Of a stretch of 64,000 nt of DNA, positions 9,864 to 20,598 are shown one piece after another. The notes beneath the pieces were generated by a model. It did no database searches and had not been told where the DNA came from. It saw nothing but the letters and a program-made list of their open reading frames with translations. The number at the start of each line of letters is the position of its first letter. Position 1 is the stretch's first letter. The DNA comes from Plasmodiophora brassicae (Eukaryota > Endomyxa: Phytomyxea > Phytomyxea > Plasmodiophorida): NCBI GenBank assembly GCA_036867785.1, contig CP145419.1, positions 372,001 through 436,000 on the forward strand, in the 5' to 3' direction. A program made the translations under genes and the position numbers.

Positions 9864-10715
9864 ATGTCGGTGGCGTCGGGCGAATGGGACGTTGTCGTGG
9901 CCAGTAGTGACGCCGGCGACAATATGAGCAGCGAATCGGATGATGACCTGGTGCGGTGCCCGTTCGGGGACGACGAGACGCCGGGGGCGTGCCGCTGGAT
10001 CGGGTCGCATTCGTCGCTGGACCTGCATCTGTCGTGCTGCGCCGATCGGAACCTGCCCTGCGCCTTCGCTCGCGTTGGATGTGCGGCTGAAATGCCTCGC
10101 AACAAGGCTCAGGAGCACCTGGCGGCATGCAGTGCGGCCCACATGCAACTGTTGCTCAGCGAGATTCAGCGGTTGCATTCGCGTCTGCAGGCGACAGCCT
10201 GCAGGGACGTCGGCGTCAACGCTGTCTGGAGAGTTCGCGCCGGCACCATCGCGTCGAAATCGAGAACGTTCGTCATCCGATCGCTGACGCCGTTCCTGTT
10301 TAGCGCCACGGTGGAATCGCCCGGGTTCGCGCTTGGCAACGGCTTCTATGGGATTCGCATGCAGCTGAACTTTCGGGATGATGGGTCGATTGGCGTATTC
10401 TTCATGCATCGTGGCGGGCCAGTCGCCACCGACCCGGTCCGGTTCATGCTGTCGGTCGTGCCGCCGCGTCCCGACATGGATGCATCGCGGCGTGTGCAGC
10501 GCGAAACACAGACGCGCCTCAAGTATAAGAGCGGGTGGGGCTGGGGCGGTTTCTTCCGGTCCAAGGAGAAGTTCATGCGGTACGCTGACAGCGACGGGTT
10601 CGTTACGATCATGGTGTCCGCCGTCGTGGTTCGCGATCGCAAGAATTCCCAGGTCGGCGACCTGGCCGCCAAGCTGGTTCCGGAATGGAATCAAGCGCCA
10701 GCAACCTTGCTGTAA
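9864..10715 (+). CDS. TRAF-type zinc finger plus MATH-domain protein
   Basis: Intronless, 283 residues. Residues about 25-95 hold a TRAF-type zinc-finger region (CPFGDD...CRWIGSHSSLDLHLSCC, then PCAFARVGCAAEM and HLAAC). A short helix follows (HMQLLLSEIQRLHSRLQ), then a MATH/TRAF-C domain: VWRVRAGTIASKSRTFVIR, FGLGNGFYGI-like core, GVFFMHRGGPV, and a closing GFVTIMVSAVVV. TRAF/MATH proteins oligomerise through the helix and dock partners on the MATH beta-sandwich. Related proteins are abundant in amoebozoans and other protists. No RING is visible at the N terminus, so ligase activity is not implied. The ATG at 9864 is used; a TTG precedes it. Confidence 0.82.
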   Translation: MSVASGEWDVVVASSDAGDNMSSESDDDLVRCPFGDDETPGACRWIGSHSSLDLHLSCCADRNLPCAFARVGCAAEMPRNKAQEHLAACSAAHMQLLLSEIQRLHSRLQATACRDVGVNAVWRVRAGTIASKSRTFVIRSLTPFLFSATVESPGFALGNGFYGIRMQLNFRDDGSIGVFFMHRGGPVATDPVRFMLSVVPPRPDMDASRRVQRETQTRLKYKSGWGWGGFFRSKEKFMRYADSDGFVTIMVSAVVVRDRKNSQVGDLAAKLVPEWNQAPATLL

Positions 10716-10762
10716 CCTCTCAAGGATAATAAGCGGAGCATGTCAAGTGGACAACAAATGCA

Positions 10763-11724
10763 ATGTTCATTCGACGCACGAACGGTCGGGAACAACTCCG
10801 TAGGGAAATAGAGCAGAAGGTACAGAAGCACAGTGTTATGTCGTTTGTGGATGAACGTTCGTCTTGCGTCTGCCGACGTTCACGTGAATGTGGACAACGG
10901 GGTCCTCTTGGCAGAGCAACGTCCAAGTCCGCTGCGGAGTCCGGAAAGTCCGACGAAGCCATGAAGGTTGATCGGGAGGAATCCTCTGCTGCGGTCTCGT
11001 CATCCGTCGTGGAGAAGACAATCAAGAAGCGAAAGCGAGACAAGAAAGCGACGAAGAGTGTAGTTATAGATGTCGAAGACGTTGCTGGTGAGGAGGCACC
11101 TGCTGTACTTGCTACCACGGCAACTGGTTGCATGGTAGAAGAAGTGGATGCGGACGCCAGTGGCAATGACGCTGCGAAGCCTTCCTCCAGATACATTGTG
11201 TTCGTCGGGAATTTGCCGTATGGCATGACTGAAGAGCGTTTGCGTGCGTTTCTGAAGATGGACGACGATTTGGTCGAGGTTCGTCTGCCACGAAACGAGA
11301 AGGATCGGAGTCGCACGAAGGGGTACGCATTCTGTGAATTAAAAACAGCTGCGGCTCGACAGGTACGTCGTGTGTCCACTCATTGGTATCGTGTTATTTT
11401 CCTCATAATCGGTCTCAGAAATGCCTTCTCTACCATCACACGAAATTCGAGGTAGCGCAGAGACGATGCTGCGGCTGCGCTTACTAATCATTCCTTGTCA
11501 ATGCAGGGGCGCCGCATCAACGTGGAGGCAACTGCGGGTGGCGGTGGCAATTCTGCCAAGCGGAAAGCCAAAATTCAAAAGAAGAACGAGACCGTTAACA
11601 AGTGGAGGGTGAGTGCTTGCTGTTGCTGTAGGTTTCAGACGAGTCTGATGCCCATCTGTAGCAACGACGAATGGAGAAGGGCGCTTCTGTGAAACAGAAG
11701 AAGGGTGGATCGTTCAAGCAATAA
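10763..11724 (+). CDS. Nop6-like RRM protein, probable ribosome-biogenesis factor
   Basis: Four coding exons. The N-terminal part is Lys/Arg-rich (KTIKKRKRDKKATK) with an acidic spacer. An RRM begins RYIVFVGNLPYGMTEERL (RNP2 is IVFVGNLP) and carries RNP1 RTKGYAFCEL. It is completed across introns at about 11362-11419 and 11452-11505 to give ARQKCLLYHHTKFEGRRINV. The last exons encode a basic tail: KWR joined to QRRMEKGASVKQKKGGSFKQ. A single RRM ending in GRRINVE with a basic Gly-rich tail is the layout of yeast Nop6-type nucleolar proteins, which act in small-subunit biogenesis. Internal ATGs at 10839 and 10961 are alternative starts. Confidence 0.75.
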
Positions 11725-11867
11725 TGAACTTGGGGCCAAACCCGTATGTCTCGTGTATATCGGCACTATGGCAGCGAAACTGTGCTGGCTTGGCGCGCTA
11801 AGGTTCGTTCCCTGATGATGTGAAGGCTCTTCTGCCTTCGTAGCCGATCGACCTGTCGATCGTCAGT

Positions 11868-12777
11868 CATTGTCACACGTTCGGGTGTTGCATGAGTACC
11901 CTTTCCGGTCGCTTGAATCCAGTGCTGCTGAATATGCGCCTTGGACGTATTTCAGGAAGGCTACCGGTGGACGATTTACGTGGGATTGCTTCCTCCTGCT
12001 CGTGCTTGTGACGGGTGGGCGTCCTGTGCACGGCGGGTACCTGCAATATGGGTTTTCAGTGGTGCGCCGAGCACGTGCTTGCCGCAGTCGAGCGACCCTG
12101 CGCTCTGGTAGATCGGCCTCGCTGCACATCTTCTTCTTGTACTTCTTCAGGTCTTCGGGAATGTCGAGCTCCTGCTCGGTACTCTGCTTCTTGACCTGAA
12201 GGTGGCCAACAATCAGGACAATGCAGCATCGTGATCTCGGCACACGTGTACCTGGCCGAGGTACCATTGCTTGGACTGAGGGGCGCCGGCTGCTGGCGGA
12301 TCGCCCGCTCGCGCGCGAGCATGCGATCGCGCCAGTTTGGACGCACGCCGAGCAAGAATTTCATCAACGTGCGCCGAGAACTGTGACATGAGACGGCAAC
12401 GTCGTCCAGTCGTTCATTGCCACCCCCACCTGCGATGCCACGAATGGGGAACTGTCTATGTTGCGAATCCGATCCCAGAGCTCGCGCGCGTAACTGGAAC
12501 GGGATTGCTCCGATGACCGCCCTGGTCGCAATGAGCACCCGGTCGCAACGAGGCGCCAATGACCCTGACCCAACCTTTCCCTGTACTCGTCCTCGGTTGC
12601 ATCGACGTCGTCCAGCGCGGCCGTATCGGCTTCGACAGCAGCTTCAGTGGTTCGTCCAGCAGCATCGACAGCGCTGGCGCCGCCGCCTGCACTGGCGCCG
12701 CTGGCGCTGGGTCCTCCATTGTGCCACCCCCCACCCGCACCAGCTGCAGTAAGTAGTACGGGGCATCGATCGTGCAA
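11868..12777 (-). CDS. Hypothetical multi-exon protein
   Basis: Minus strand. The best reading starts at about 12777. It runs through an Ala/Gly-rich leader to DATEDEYRERL, then by short introns to RSSEQSRSSYARELWDRIRN, then AHVDEILARRASKLARSHAR, then VKKQSTEQELDIPEDLKKY and KKKMCSEADLPERRVARLRQ. The product is helical and highly charged and ends near 11868 with a Cys-containing tail. No domain recognised. The 3' end and the leader may be misassigned, because alternative frames stay open through the GC-rich first 200 bp. It is divergent from the MFS transporter. Confidence 0.45.
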
Positions 12778-12937
12778 CCGGCCGGGATCTATCGACGTGC
12801 TGTCCTCCCTCTGAACACCCCCTCCCCTGATCGGATCCGATCTGATCCTCCATCACATCTGACGTCATCTCCGTCGACTGCAGTTGCACGTCGCGCAGTC
12901 GCTGCCAAAACGGTGACGCCGTCGGGTGGCTGCAGTC

Positions 12938-14974
12938 ATGTCGGCGGCGGAAATGGCGTCGTTGTCGCCCGACGTCCGGCGACGGCACTCGCACACGGTC
13001 GAGGGAGACGACATCGACGACGCCGACCTGCTGCATTTGCTGAGCGACGACGAGCTTCACCTGGGCGGGGCGTTGTCGCCGGTCGCGACCAGGCAGGCCT
13101 CGGGGATCCCGCTGACGCAGCGCCAGCTGTTCGCCCTCGCTGCGTATTGGTTCGGTACGGATGTGTTGCTGGGTATCGCCTGGCGGCTCGTGGTGATGAT
13201 GGCGTATGTCAGGCTGGGCCGTGCTTTGGATGCCTCTTCTGGTCATTGTGTGAGTAGCGGCGTGTGCCATGTGGCGAATCACAGCGTGTAACTCGGGTTC
13301 GTGTTGCGCAGGTTACCGAAGCAGGTTAGTCAGGTGAGCACTGCCCCGGTGTGTCGCGTGAAGTCAACCGGCATCTGCAGATAGTTGAGATTGCGGGCCC
13401 TGAGAGCAAAGGATCCAACATGAGCTCCATCCTTATGCTCGGGTCGATCGTTTCACTCGTTTGCCTCCCCTTGTTCGGGTCCTTGTCTGATATGAGCACG
13501 CACACCTTCGTACGGTACTCGCGTTTGCTTTCGGCTGTGGAACGTCACTCAGTACTGTGTCTGCAGGGACGGCGGCGACCGTTCATGGTTGCTGGGTGCG
13601 TTACGGCGACAATCTCTTTGGTTGTCATGGGTTATGATCCTCCCATGCCTGTTTATACGTCATGCTTTTTGGTCCTATCAGTCAGCAACAACATGATCAT
13701 TGCTCCATACAGCGCTCTCGTTCCAGACGTGGTGCCTCAGAGTCAGCGAGGTGCTTTTCGCGCATATTTACTATGTTCTCCAGCATGTTGTTTAACAAAG
13801 CGCACAGGTACTGCATCGTCGTGGCTTGGTGCCATGGCCATGCTGGGCTACTTGTTCGGTATGCATCGTGACTGGCTTGAATGACAATGTTTGTTGAGTT
13901 TGACACAGGTGGCTTCCTGACATTCTTCATGACGTCAATGGGGACATTCGGGACACTCCTTCTACTCAACGTATTTCACGCGTTGGCGCTGTACGTCACT
14001 GTGAAGTACACCGACGAGGTGCAATTTAAGCCGCCTGTGTCATCGGCAACTATTATCACACCTCGGAGGACGCCGTTTGGAAGCATTGCTGCTACGGTGG
14101 TGTCGTTTATCGCACCACTCAGAAGGCATGACTTTCGACTTTTATTTATTACCCGGTTCATGACGCAAAGTATGTCCACCGAGTGGGAGCAGTTCGTACG
14201 CCCTGGTCAACTAACTGTCGCTTATGCAGTGGTAGTCCGCTCGTCGGTTACGGTCCCGCTGGGTGAGAGTTCTGACTGCCAGCCACTCGTTAGGGAATTG
14301 CTACGGTCCAAGAATTTCTTTCCTTTTTCGTGTCGGATGCGGTCGTTCGCCCTTTCCTCTTTCGAGGTTCCGTGGTCGCGACGTCGCCTTCCGAAGCTGT
14401 GGCAATCATGTTCATTCCTATGCTTTTGGGCGCGCTGCTCACGTCGTCATTGTCCGGGGTTGTCTCGAATGCTCTTGGCGGCAAGCGGAAAGTTATCGTG
14501 TATTGGTCCGGCGGTCTTATGGCTACCGGCTGTCTCTTCTTGATGGTATCAAGAGAGTTCACGGCAGTGCTGTTTGCTGCCGGAGTCTTTGGATGTGGCT
14601 ATGGAGCGTTTACCGCTGTTGACTGGGCTTTAGCAACAGGTATCCTTTGCTGCGTACGATGGGATGATGCGCTGACGGCTGCTGGGTCAGACCTTTTGGA
14701 AGACGACAAGGAGTACGCCAAAGACATGGCGGTCTGGGGCATTGCCATGGTCCTTCCCAATCTAGCCATGCCATTGGTATTGCCGTTATCGCAGCGCTGC
14801 CTTCATGGGATGTTGACACGATTGCGACATTTACTTAGGTTGGTGGGCTACTGGACTACGTCCAACGACTTTCGCCGGTCAATACGCTTGGCTACTCCTT
14901 GGTATGGTTCATCGCCGCCGTAGAGTTTACTGCAGGAAGTTATTTGGTCAAATTCATCTACAAAATTCAATAAA
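12938..14974 (+). CDS. Major facilitator superfamily transporter
   Basis: Exon 1 (12938-13154) has an acidic cytosolic N terminus and ends AAYWFG. A phase-1 join gives WAVLWMPLLVIV, and short exons then give LPKQVSQ and IVEIAGPESKGSNM. The next exon, SILMLGSIVSLVCLPLFGSL, leads into the MFS loop motif SDMSTHTFGRRRPFM across an intron at about 13509-13568. Later exons add SQRGTASSWLGAMAMLGYLF, FLTFFMTSMGTFGTLLLL, a second half starting GIATVQEFLSFFVSD, and DWALATG. The last exon ends at 14974 (KFIYKIQ). The layout LPKQV, GSLSD...GRRRP and DWALAT with a following KDMAVW resembles a family of MFS sugar/solute symporter-like proteins. The substrate is unknown. Around 11-12 membrane segments are expected; one or two joins in the middle are tentative. 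Confidence 0.8.
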
Positions 14975-15186
14975 TCCGGACAGTCTGGCAAACAGATCTC
15001 GAGGCAGGTCCATGAGGTGCCAACCTCCGTATTTAGCACGGAATGTTCCTGGTTCCCTGGAATGTTCCTGATGTCGTGCGCACGGTAAATACTTACCTAT
15101 TTGCTCGGCTATCACACCGGATCGGGGAAATAGACACAGATCATTCCCGTCGCACTCGCGTGAGTTCGTTCGCTCCCAAGAGGATC

Positions 15187-15485
15187 GACGACCTGGTTGC
15201 ATATGAACGCAGCCACTGCACGATCGACACGATGGAATGGGTTAGCAATTCCTACGCACGTGCATGACTGTGACTCAGCCCGGCTGGCTTGAGCGGGCAA
15301 ACTGCTTCCCGTCGCATCAACAACGCCCTGGACCAGGCAGGGCTATCTGCTTTCCTCACCGAAGAGGCAATTTGCCCGCGCAAGCCAGCCGGGCTGAGTC
15401 ACAGTCATGCAGGTGCGTAGGAATTGCTAACGCATTCCGCCGTGTCGATCGTGCAGTGGCTGCGTTCATATGCAACCAGATCGTC
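15187..15485. repeat. Imperfect inverted repeat, arms about 119 bp, spacer about 60 bp
   Basis: The arms at about 15187-15306 and 15367-15485 are reverse complements with few mismatches. The shared core includes gactgtgactcagcccggct. The right arm is coding in the adjacent gag fragment (RVDRAVAAFICNQ). The left arm encodes the same peptide on the minus strand. This is therefore an inverted duplication of a gag segment, not an LTR or terminal inverted repeat. Confidence 0.85.
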
Positions 15486-16390
15486 AATCAATGTACGGTG
15501 GAGGCAACGGCTTTCTCATCAGCACGTCATCTGTTCGCCCATCTCGACCGCGAATATGGTTCAGGACGTCCGAAGATCAAGCGCAGCCTCGTCCTTGAGC
15601 AGCACACCCGACCCGACCGGGTCGACCATCCAACGACCCCGGAAAAGCTCAAGACCTTCATTGTCCAGGTAGACGACATCCAGGCACGTCTCGCCGATCT
15701 CGGCGAACCGTTGTCGCCGGAGGACGCGGCTTTAAAGATCATCGCCAAGTTCGAAGATCATAATCGGCGCGCACCGGCGCTGATGTCTCAGAACCTGTCC
15801 TGAGACTCTTGCGTCGTCGTCCAGCGCAAAGGCCAAGAATCCTGTCAAGTGCCCACGTGACGCACAGCAGGGGGGCGCGATCGTCATGCTCTTTCTGTGG
15901 CATTCCAGGCCACGAAGATGCTGAGTGTCGCCACCGCAAGAAGGCCTTCGAGCACCTTAAGGCACAGCGTTCCAAGAAAGCGCAAGCCAAGCCAAAGTCA
16001 CCCAACGGCCAGGTTGTAAAGGCCATCAATATCACTGACGTGTTCGGTGAGATCCCCAATACACCAGACATGGTTGATGCCTACCCCTATGACTTCGCCA
16101 CTACCTTTAACTCGCCACCCAAGCCCAGTTGCGACATGCCAGTCGCCAGTGGTGGTTCGCAGGCAGTAGGCACATGCAGTCGCAATACCCTTGTCGGTGA
16201 CAACACAACACCGAGCGTTGACACACCCGCCGGTGTCGACAGGCTATGCGCAATGACGGCCGGCCATAGCGCACCGCCATCTCGCTACGACATTGTGGTC
16301 GACAGCGGTGCAACTTTAAACACGTTGCAGGAAATCGTTCCTGGTTCAAACAATACGAACCCACGAACGGTGCAGCCGTGTGACAACTGA
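15264..16390 (+). pseudogene. Decayed Ty1/copia-type retrotransposon fragment (gag and start of protease)
   Basis: A gag-like segment (about 15370-15803) has the pattern AVAAFICNQIV, ARHLFAHLDREYGS, EKLKTFIVQVDDIQARLADLG and DAALKIIAKFE, typical of copia Gag. The frame is broken at about 15800 and resumes in another frame. There a CCHC zinc knuckle, CSFCGIPGHEDAEC (15887-15928), and a pepsin-like protease active site, VVDSGATLN (DSGAT at 16301-16315), appear. The frame ends at 16390. No integrase, reverse transcriptase or RNase H follows, and no LTRs were found. This is a 5' fragment of a dead element. Confidence 0.8.
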
Positions 16391-16514
16391 ATCCGTAAAG
16401 CGGGCACGTACACTGCCGACACGTTACGAAATTTCCGGCAATGTTCACGGGTCCCCCTGCATTCTGCAAGAGCAGTGGTGCATGTACATTGGAAAAGAGA
16501 GCGTCCCGCCCACC

Positions 16515-19500
16515 TCAGGGGGCAAACTCTGCGTTCAGCGAATGAGCAATGAATCCGAATATTTCGGCGTATTCCTGGATGGTCTTCTCCAGAGGTTTCC
16601 CAGCACCATGGCCCGCCTTCCTGTCGATGCGGATCAAAAGCGGCGCGCGCTGACTGTGTCGTGACCCGATGCGATGTTGAAGTTCGGCGGCGAGCTTGAA
16701 GGAATGCAGAGGGACAACGCGATCATCGTGATCAGCTGTACAGAGTAGCATTGACGGGTATGCCGCATCCTGAATGTTCGTTGAACATCGTTGCGGATTA
16801 GGGTGCAGGACGAATCTTACCGCCCTGCCGACATTGTGAAGCGGGGAGTACGCCAGTATACTCTTGAACTCTCTGCACATGGAAACGAGTGAGTACAGAA
16901 GGGAACAAACTGATTTGGTCACCAGTGACGAACTGTTCGTTGGTCTCGGCATTCCCATAGTCGGATGTCCTACCAGGCAGAATCTTGAGAAACTATCGCA
17001 GGAGAGAAACCCAAGCGCGTATATACCAAGCGTATCCGATGGTGAACTTATGGAATCGCAACATATCCATGACACCGACCTGGGCCACAGCGCACCCAAA
17101 CAGGTCAGGGCGCTGGTTCACGCATGCTGCGACCAGCAGGCCTACACACCTCAGGTGAGACCTGTGGCCGGCACACCATGCATCAGCACGATACCTCCAT
17201 TAGAACCGCCCATAATTCCCAAGGTTGACGGCGACGCAATGCTGCGTTTGACCAGGTACTGTGCCGCTGCTTGAAAGTCATCGAACACGTTCTGTTTCCT
17301 GAGAACTCGTCACCGCTGTGAGAAAATAACGCACAGAAATACGACACGAATACCTTTGCTTGGTACCAGCCTGGTGCCACTGCTCGCCATACTCACCACC
17401 ACCCCGCAAGTTGGCGATGGCATACGCACCATGGCAATGTTGCACAAACACTAGCTTGAGGACGCTGGCAGTAGTTGTCAGTCCGATGCAACATATACAC
17501 GATCTGCGCTAACCTGAATGAGGGCGCCAGAGAGATGTTGAAACCGCCGTATCCATCTGAGCAGTCAGGATTACAATCGGGAGCAGGAAACAGCAGGAAA
17601 TCACTAACAGAGTAACGTCGGACGAGGGTCACTACTTGTATCGTCTTTCCTGTCATGTACAAACTCGAGCGTCAATGGCGTCGTTATAGACAAACGGATG
17701 AGCCCACTTGCCTGGTAATGATAAACATCGGAATCCTGGTACCGTCCTTGCTGTTGTAGAATACCTGTTCCGTTTTGAAGATCGACAGGTCTAGCCCGGG
17801 GACAACCGTCTCCTTCCATTTCTTTGATGAGAATGATGTGGTGTCGAAATGGAACACCACGCCGGCATCAACAAACTGGATATAGAAACGACCGGTCAGA
17901 ACACAGCAGCGTCAGGCCCTACCACAATACTGTGTACCGAAGTGAACTTGTAGAACACATCGGTGCTATCGGAACGGCCATGGATGTCCTACGTGAGTTG
18001 TAAGCAACGAGGGTCCAGAAACGACGTACGCAATCGTACCGAAACTTCGCCAACTGTCGGCAACGTTATCTCATGAAGCCGCCGACCTGAATAATCGACA
18101 ACAATGCACTTCGAAGTAACATCGTGGAGGTATTTGAGGAACAGGGTTGAACCGCAGGCAACCGCAGATTCCAGAACATCCGTTGTGGATTGCGGCACGA
18201 CTTCCTGCATACGCGGGAAATGACTTGATCCATCGGCCGCAGGACTACTGGCTGTGAATCGCCAATTCCACTCCCACCGATAACGGCCTACCTTGACAAG
18301 TCGATGGAAACGATGCGGTATCGATCGGCCTCAGCGTTCGTCTTGAGGATCAGCGTGTTCTTCTGATTCGTTATGTAGGCGAACTGTTTCTCGATCACGT
18401 CCACCAGCTTAATAAACGAGCTGCATGCGCTCTCGGTTAACATAGACCTTCCAAATAGGTAATACGCACTTACAGACGACGTGTCCTTGGAAAATCGTCA
18501 AGCGGGGCGACGTAGAGCTTATTGGCGGGGTCACACGACTCGCCGATGGACAAAATCGCATACGAGCCGCAGTCGGACACCTCAATCGAGAACATATGCT
18601 CAGGATGGTCCTGATCGCTGTAAATGAGAACGTCCTCGGACTGGTCGGTCCCCACAGCATGGTAGTAGACAAGCTGGTTCTTGGCCTCGCTGACTTCAGT
18701 TCTGACGGCACGAAATGAGATACAAAGAAAAGGGGCGGGATGGATGAACCGAGACCACACCCAAGCGAATCACCCGACGTTTTCGGCTCGGCATATCGGC
18801 AACTATAATTCGAGCGTGCTTAGTGAAAAGAGAGCAGAGTAACGCGATTAGCAATCGTACTAGAAGAAGCCGCGGTTGTCGTGCGTCCAGTCAATGGAGG
18901 AGAACTTGACATACTGGATGCAATCGGACAAGGGCTCCGCTGGGGACTCCACATCGAGGACCTTGATGGTTCGCCAGTCCGAACCGGACGTCGACAACGC
19001 GTAAGCTAAGAACCGCCCGTCTTTCGATATCCCCGTCTGCATTAAAGCCACCGTTCCTGTCCATTCGTGCATGCATCAACGTCGGGCTGCCCGTGACACC
19101 GACGCCAACCGACCATCATCAGACAGCAAATTGGGGTCGATCAGTACGTCCGCCTCTGTCGACGCATCGCCCCGGTACATGTACAGAACAGATTGGTTCT
19201 GGAGACCAGAATTGCGGTACTGAAACCAGCTGCCGCGACTCAATGAGATCTCTCATGCAGAGTGGCCGCGTGGCTGACGTTCTCTACCGTGTGCCGTACT
19301 GGAACGGCGCTGAGAACCGAGGATAGTTCCACACTTCCTTGAACCGCCCTTTGAACTGGTCGACAAGCGTCGCGCAATGCGCGCCCATGTACTTGTCGGT
19401 CAGCGCCACCTGCCGGTTGATCCTGGCGTGACAGAATACTCGTCAGCGTCAACGACGACCGCGGCGCACGCCCCTGCGAATCGCATACCAGTCCTGGGTC

Positions 19501-19616
19501 TCGTCGGACTCCACATCCTCCAGCCACCGATACGGATCCGGCACCGATTGCCCATGGTACGCCACGGCGCAGCCCGTGTCGCGACGCGCATCTGGATACG
19601 CCAGCGCCCCCGTCAT
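16515..19616 (-). CDS. PREP: Prolyl oligopeptidase (S9A), many short introns
   Basis: Starts at 19616 with [15 protein letters not shown] and the family signature [16 protein letters not shown]. Exons then follow the whole family order: YSAPFQYG-like propeller entry, [70 protein letters not shown], a second propeller part, [42 protein letters not shown] and [16 protein letters not shown]. The catalytic triad is intact: Ser in GGSNGG (codon 17202-17204), Asp in ADHDDRVVP, and His in KAGHGAGKP (16608-16610). It cleaves proline-containing short peptides in the cytosol. At least a dozen introns of about 40-60 bp interrupt it. The stop is at 16515. Some joins at 16900-17100 and 17650-17950 were not fixed base by base. 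Confidence 0.92.
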
Positions 19617-19842
19617 TGCTCGCGACGCGTCAACCAGCCCCCGTCGGGCCGCCGATACTCGCTGCAGACAACGCAGCAACGATCGCGAAATGATGCGACG
19701 GGTCCCGCCGAAATCTGTTCTGACCGGACTTGGGCGCGCGCCAACAACAACAAAAACCAATGCCCAGACACGATCGGGGTTTTCCGCCCAACGCCATGAG
19801 GTGGGTGTCGGGTCTACTTCTACCTGTACAGTGTAGTTCGTA

Positions 19843-20330
19843 TTATTCGGCGGGTAGGTGGTCTCTGGCGACCTGATCGAGGCTGGCACGTGCACAGCAG
19901 TGCAGCAGGCGTTGGAGGACGGCGGGGTCGTCGCGGTCGTTGTTGTGGGCGAGGCGCGCGGCATCGCACGACGGGCTGGTGGCGTGGTCCCGGAGCAGGT
20001 CGTCGATCGCCGTGGACTCGCAGCGGCCGATGCAGGACTGGAGCGCGGCGCGCTCCTTGTCACAGGCGGCGTCGTCGCCGCCGGCGCCGCTGCAGATTTC
20101 CAGCTGGCGAATCCTGTCCTGGCACTTCTGGACCATCGCCAGCGTCAGCGCCAATCCGATCTCCGCCTCTGCCAGACGACCGGTCAGGGCTAGAGGGCCG
20201 CTGGCGACCGATTCCCGACCCGGCGCGCACCTGTCCTGTCCGCAGGCGACAACTTCGTGTTCAGGTGCAGATGAGCGCGGCTGTCAACGATCTCCTTCAC
20301 GTAGCCATCAATCGGCGTCGACGACGACAT
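19843..20330 (-). CDS. Twin CX9C (CHCH-type) protein
   Basis: Start at 20330 ([20 protein letters not shown]). A 41-bp intron (GTGCGCGCC...CTCTAG, about 20194-20234) joins SPADRT to [19 protein letters not shown]. The core holds two CX9C motifs, [11 protein letters not shown] and [11 protein letters not shown], the hallmark of coiled-coil-helix-coiled-coil-helix proteins. These are oxidised by Mia40 in the mitochondrial intermembrane space. A further helical region with SCDAARL and LLHCCARA follows before the stop at 19843. About 148 residues. Which CHCH subfamily (cytochrome oxidase assembly, MICOS and so on) cannot be told. It lies upstream of prolyl oligopeptidase on the same strand. Confidence 0.65.
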
Positions 20331-20598
20331 TAGCACAGCGCAGCAAAAAGAAACGGACGACGTCACTGGTACGCCAGTGGCGCCCCGGCTGCCAGCGTCC
20401 GCCTCATTGCGGGCGCTGTTGGACCGCTGGCGACACTGGTTCATCTCCGTTCTTCTCATAGTCGAACCGGCCGGTCGGAACATGCCTCGTGCAAGACAAT
20501 GAACGCGCGCGTATGTGTATTGCCCTTTGGTGCCTTTAGCAGTGCAGAGTGTCGACACGAAACCGTACGTAGGGGTTGATCGGATCGGCCCCGGCGTG

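Noticed and set aside
15187-15485. Inverted repeat read as terminal inverted repeats of a DNA transposon or as LTRs
   Set aside because: The arms are coding gag sequence in opposite orientation with a 60-bp spacer, there is no transposase, and LTRs would be direct repeats.
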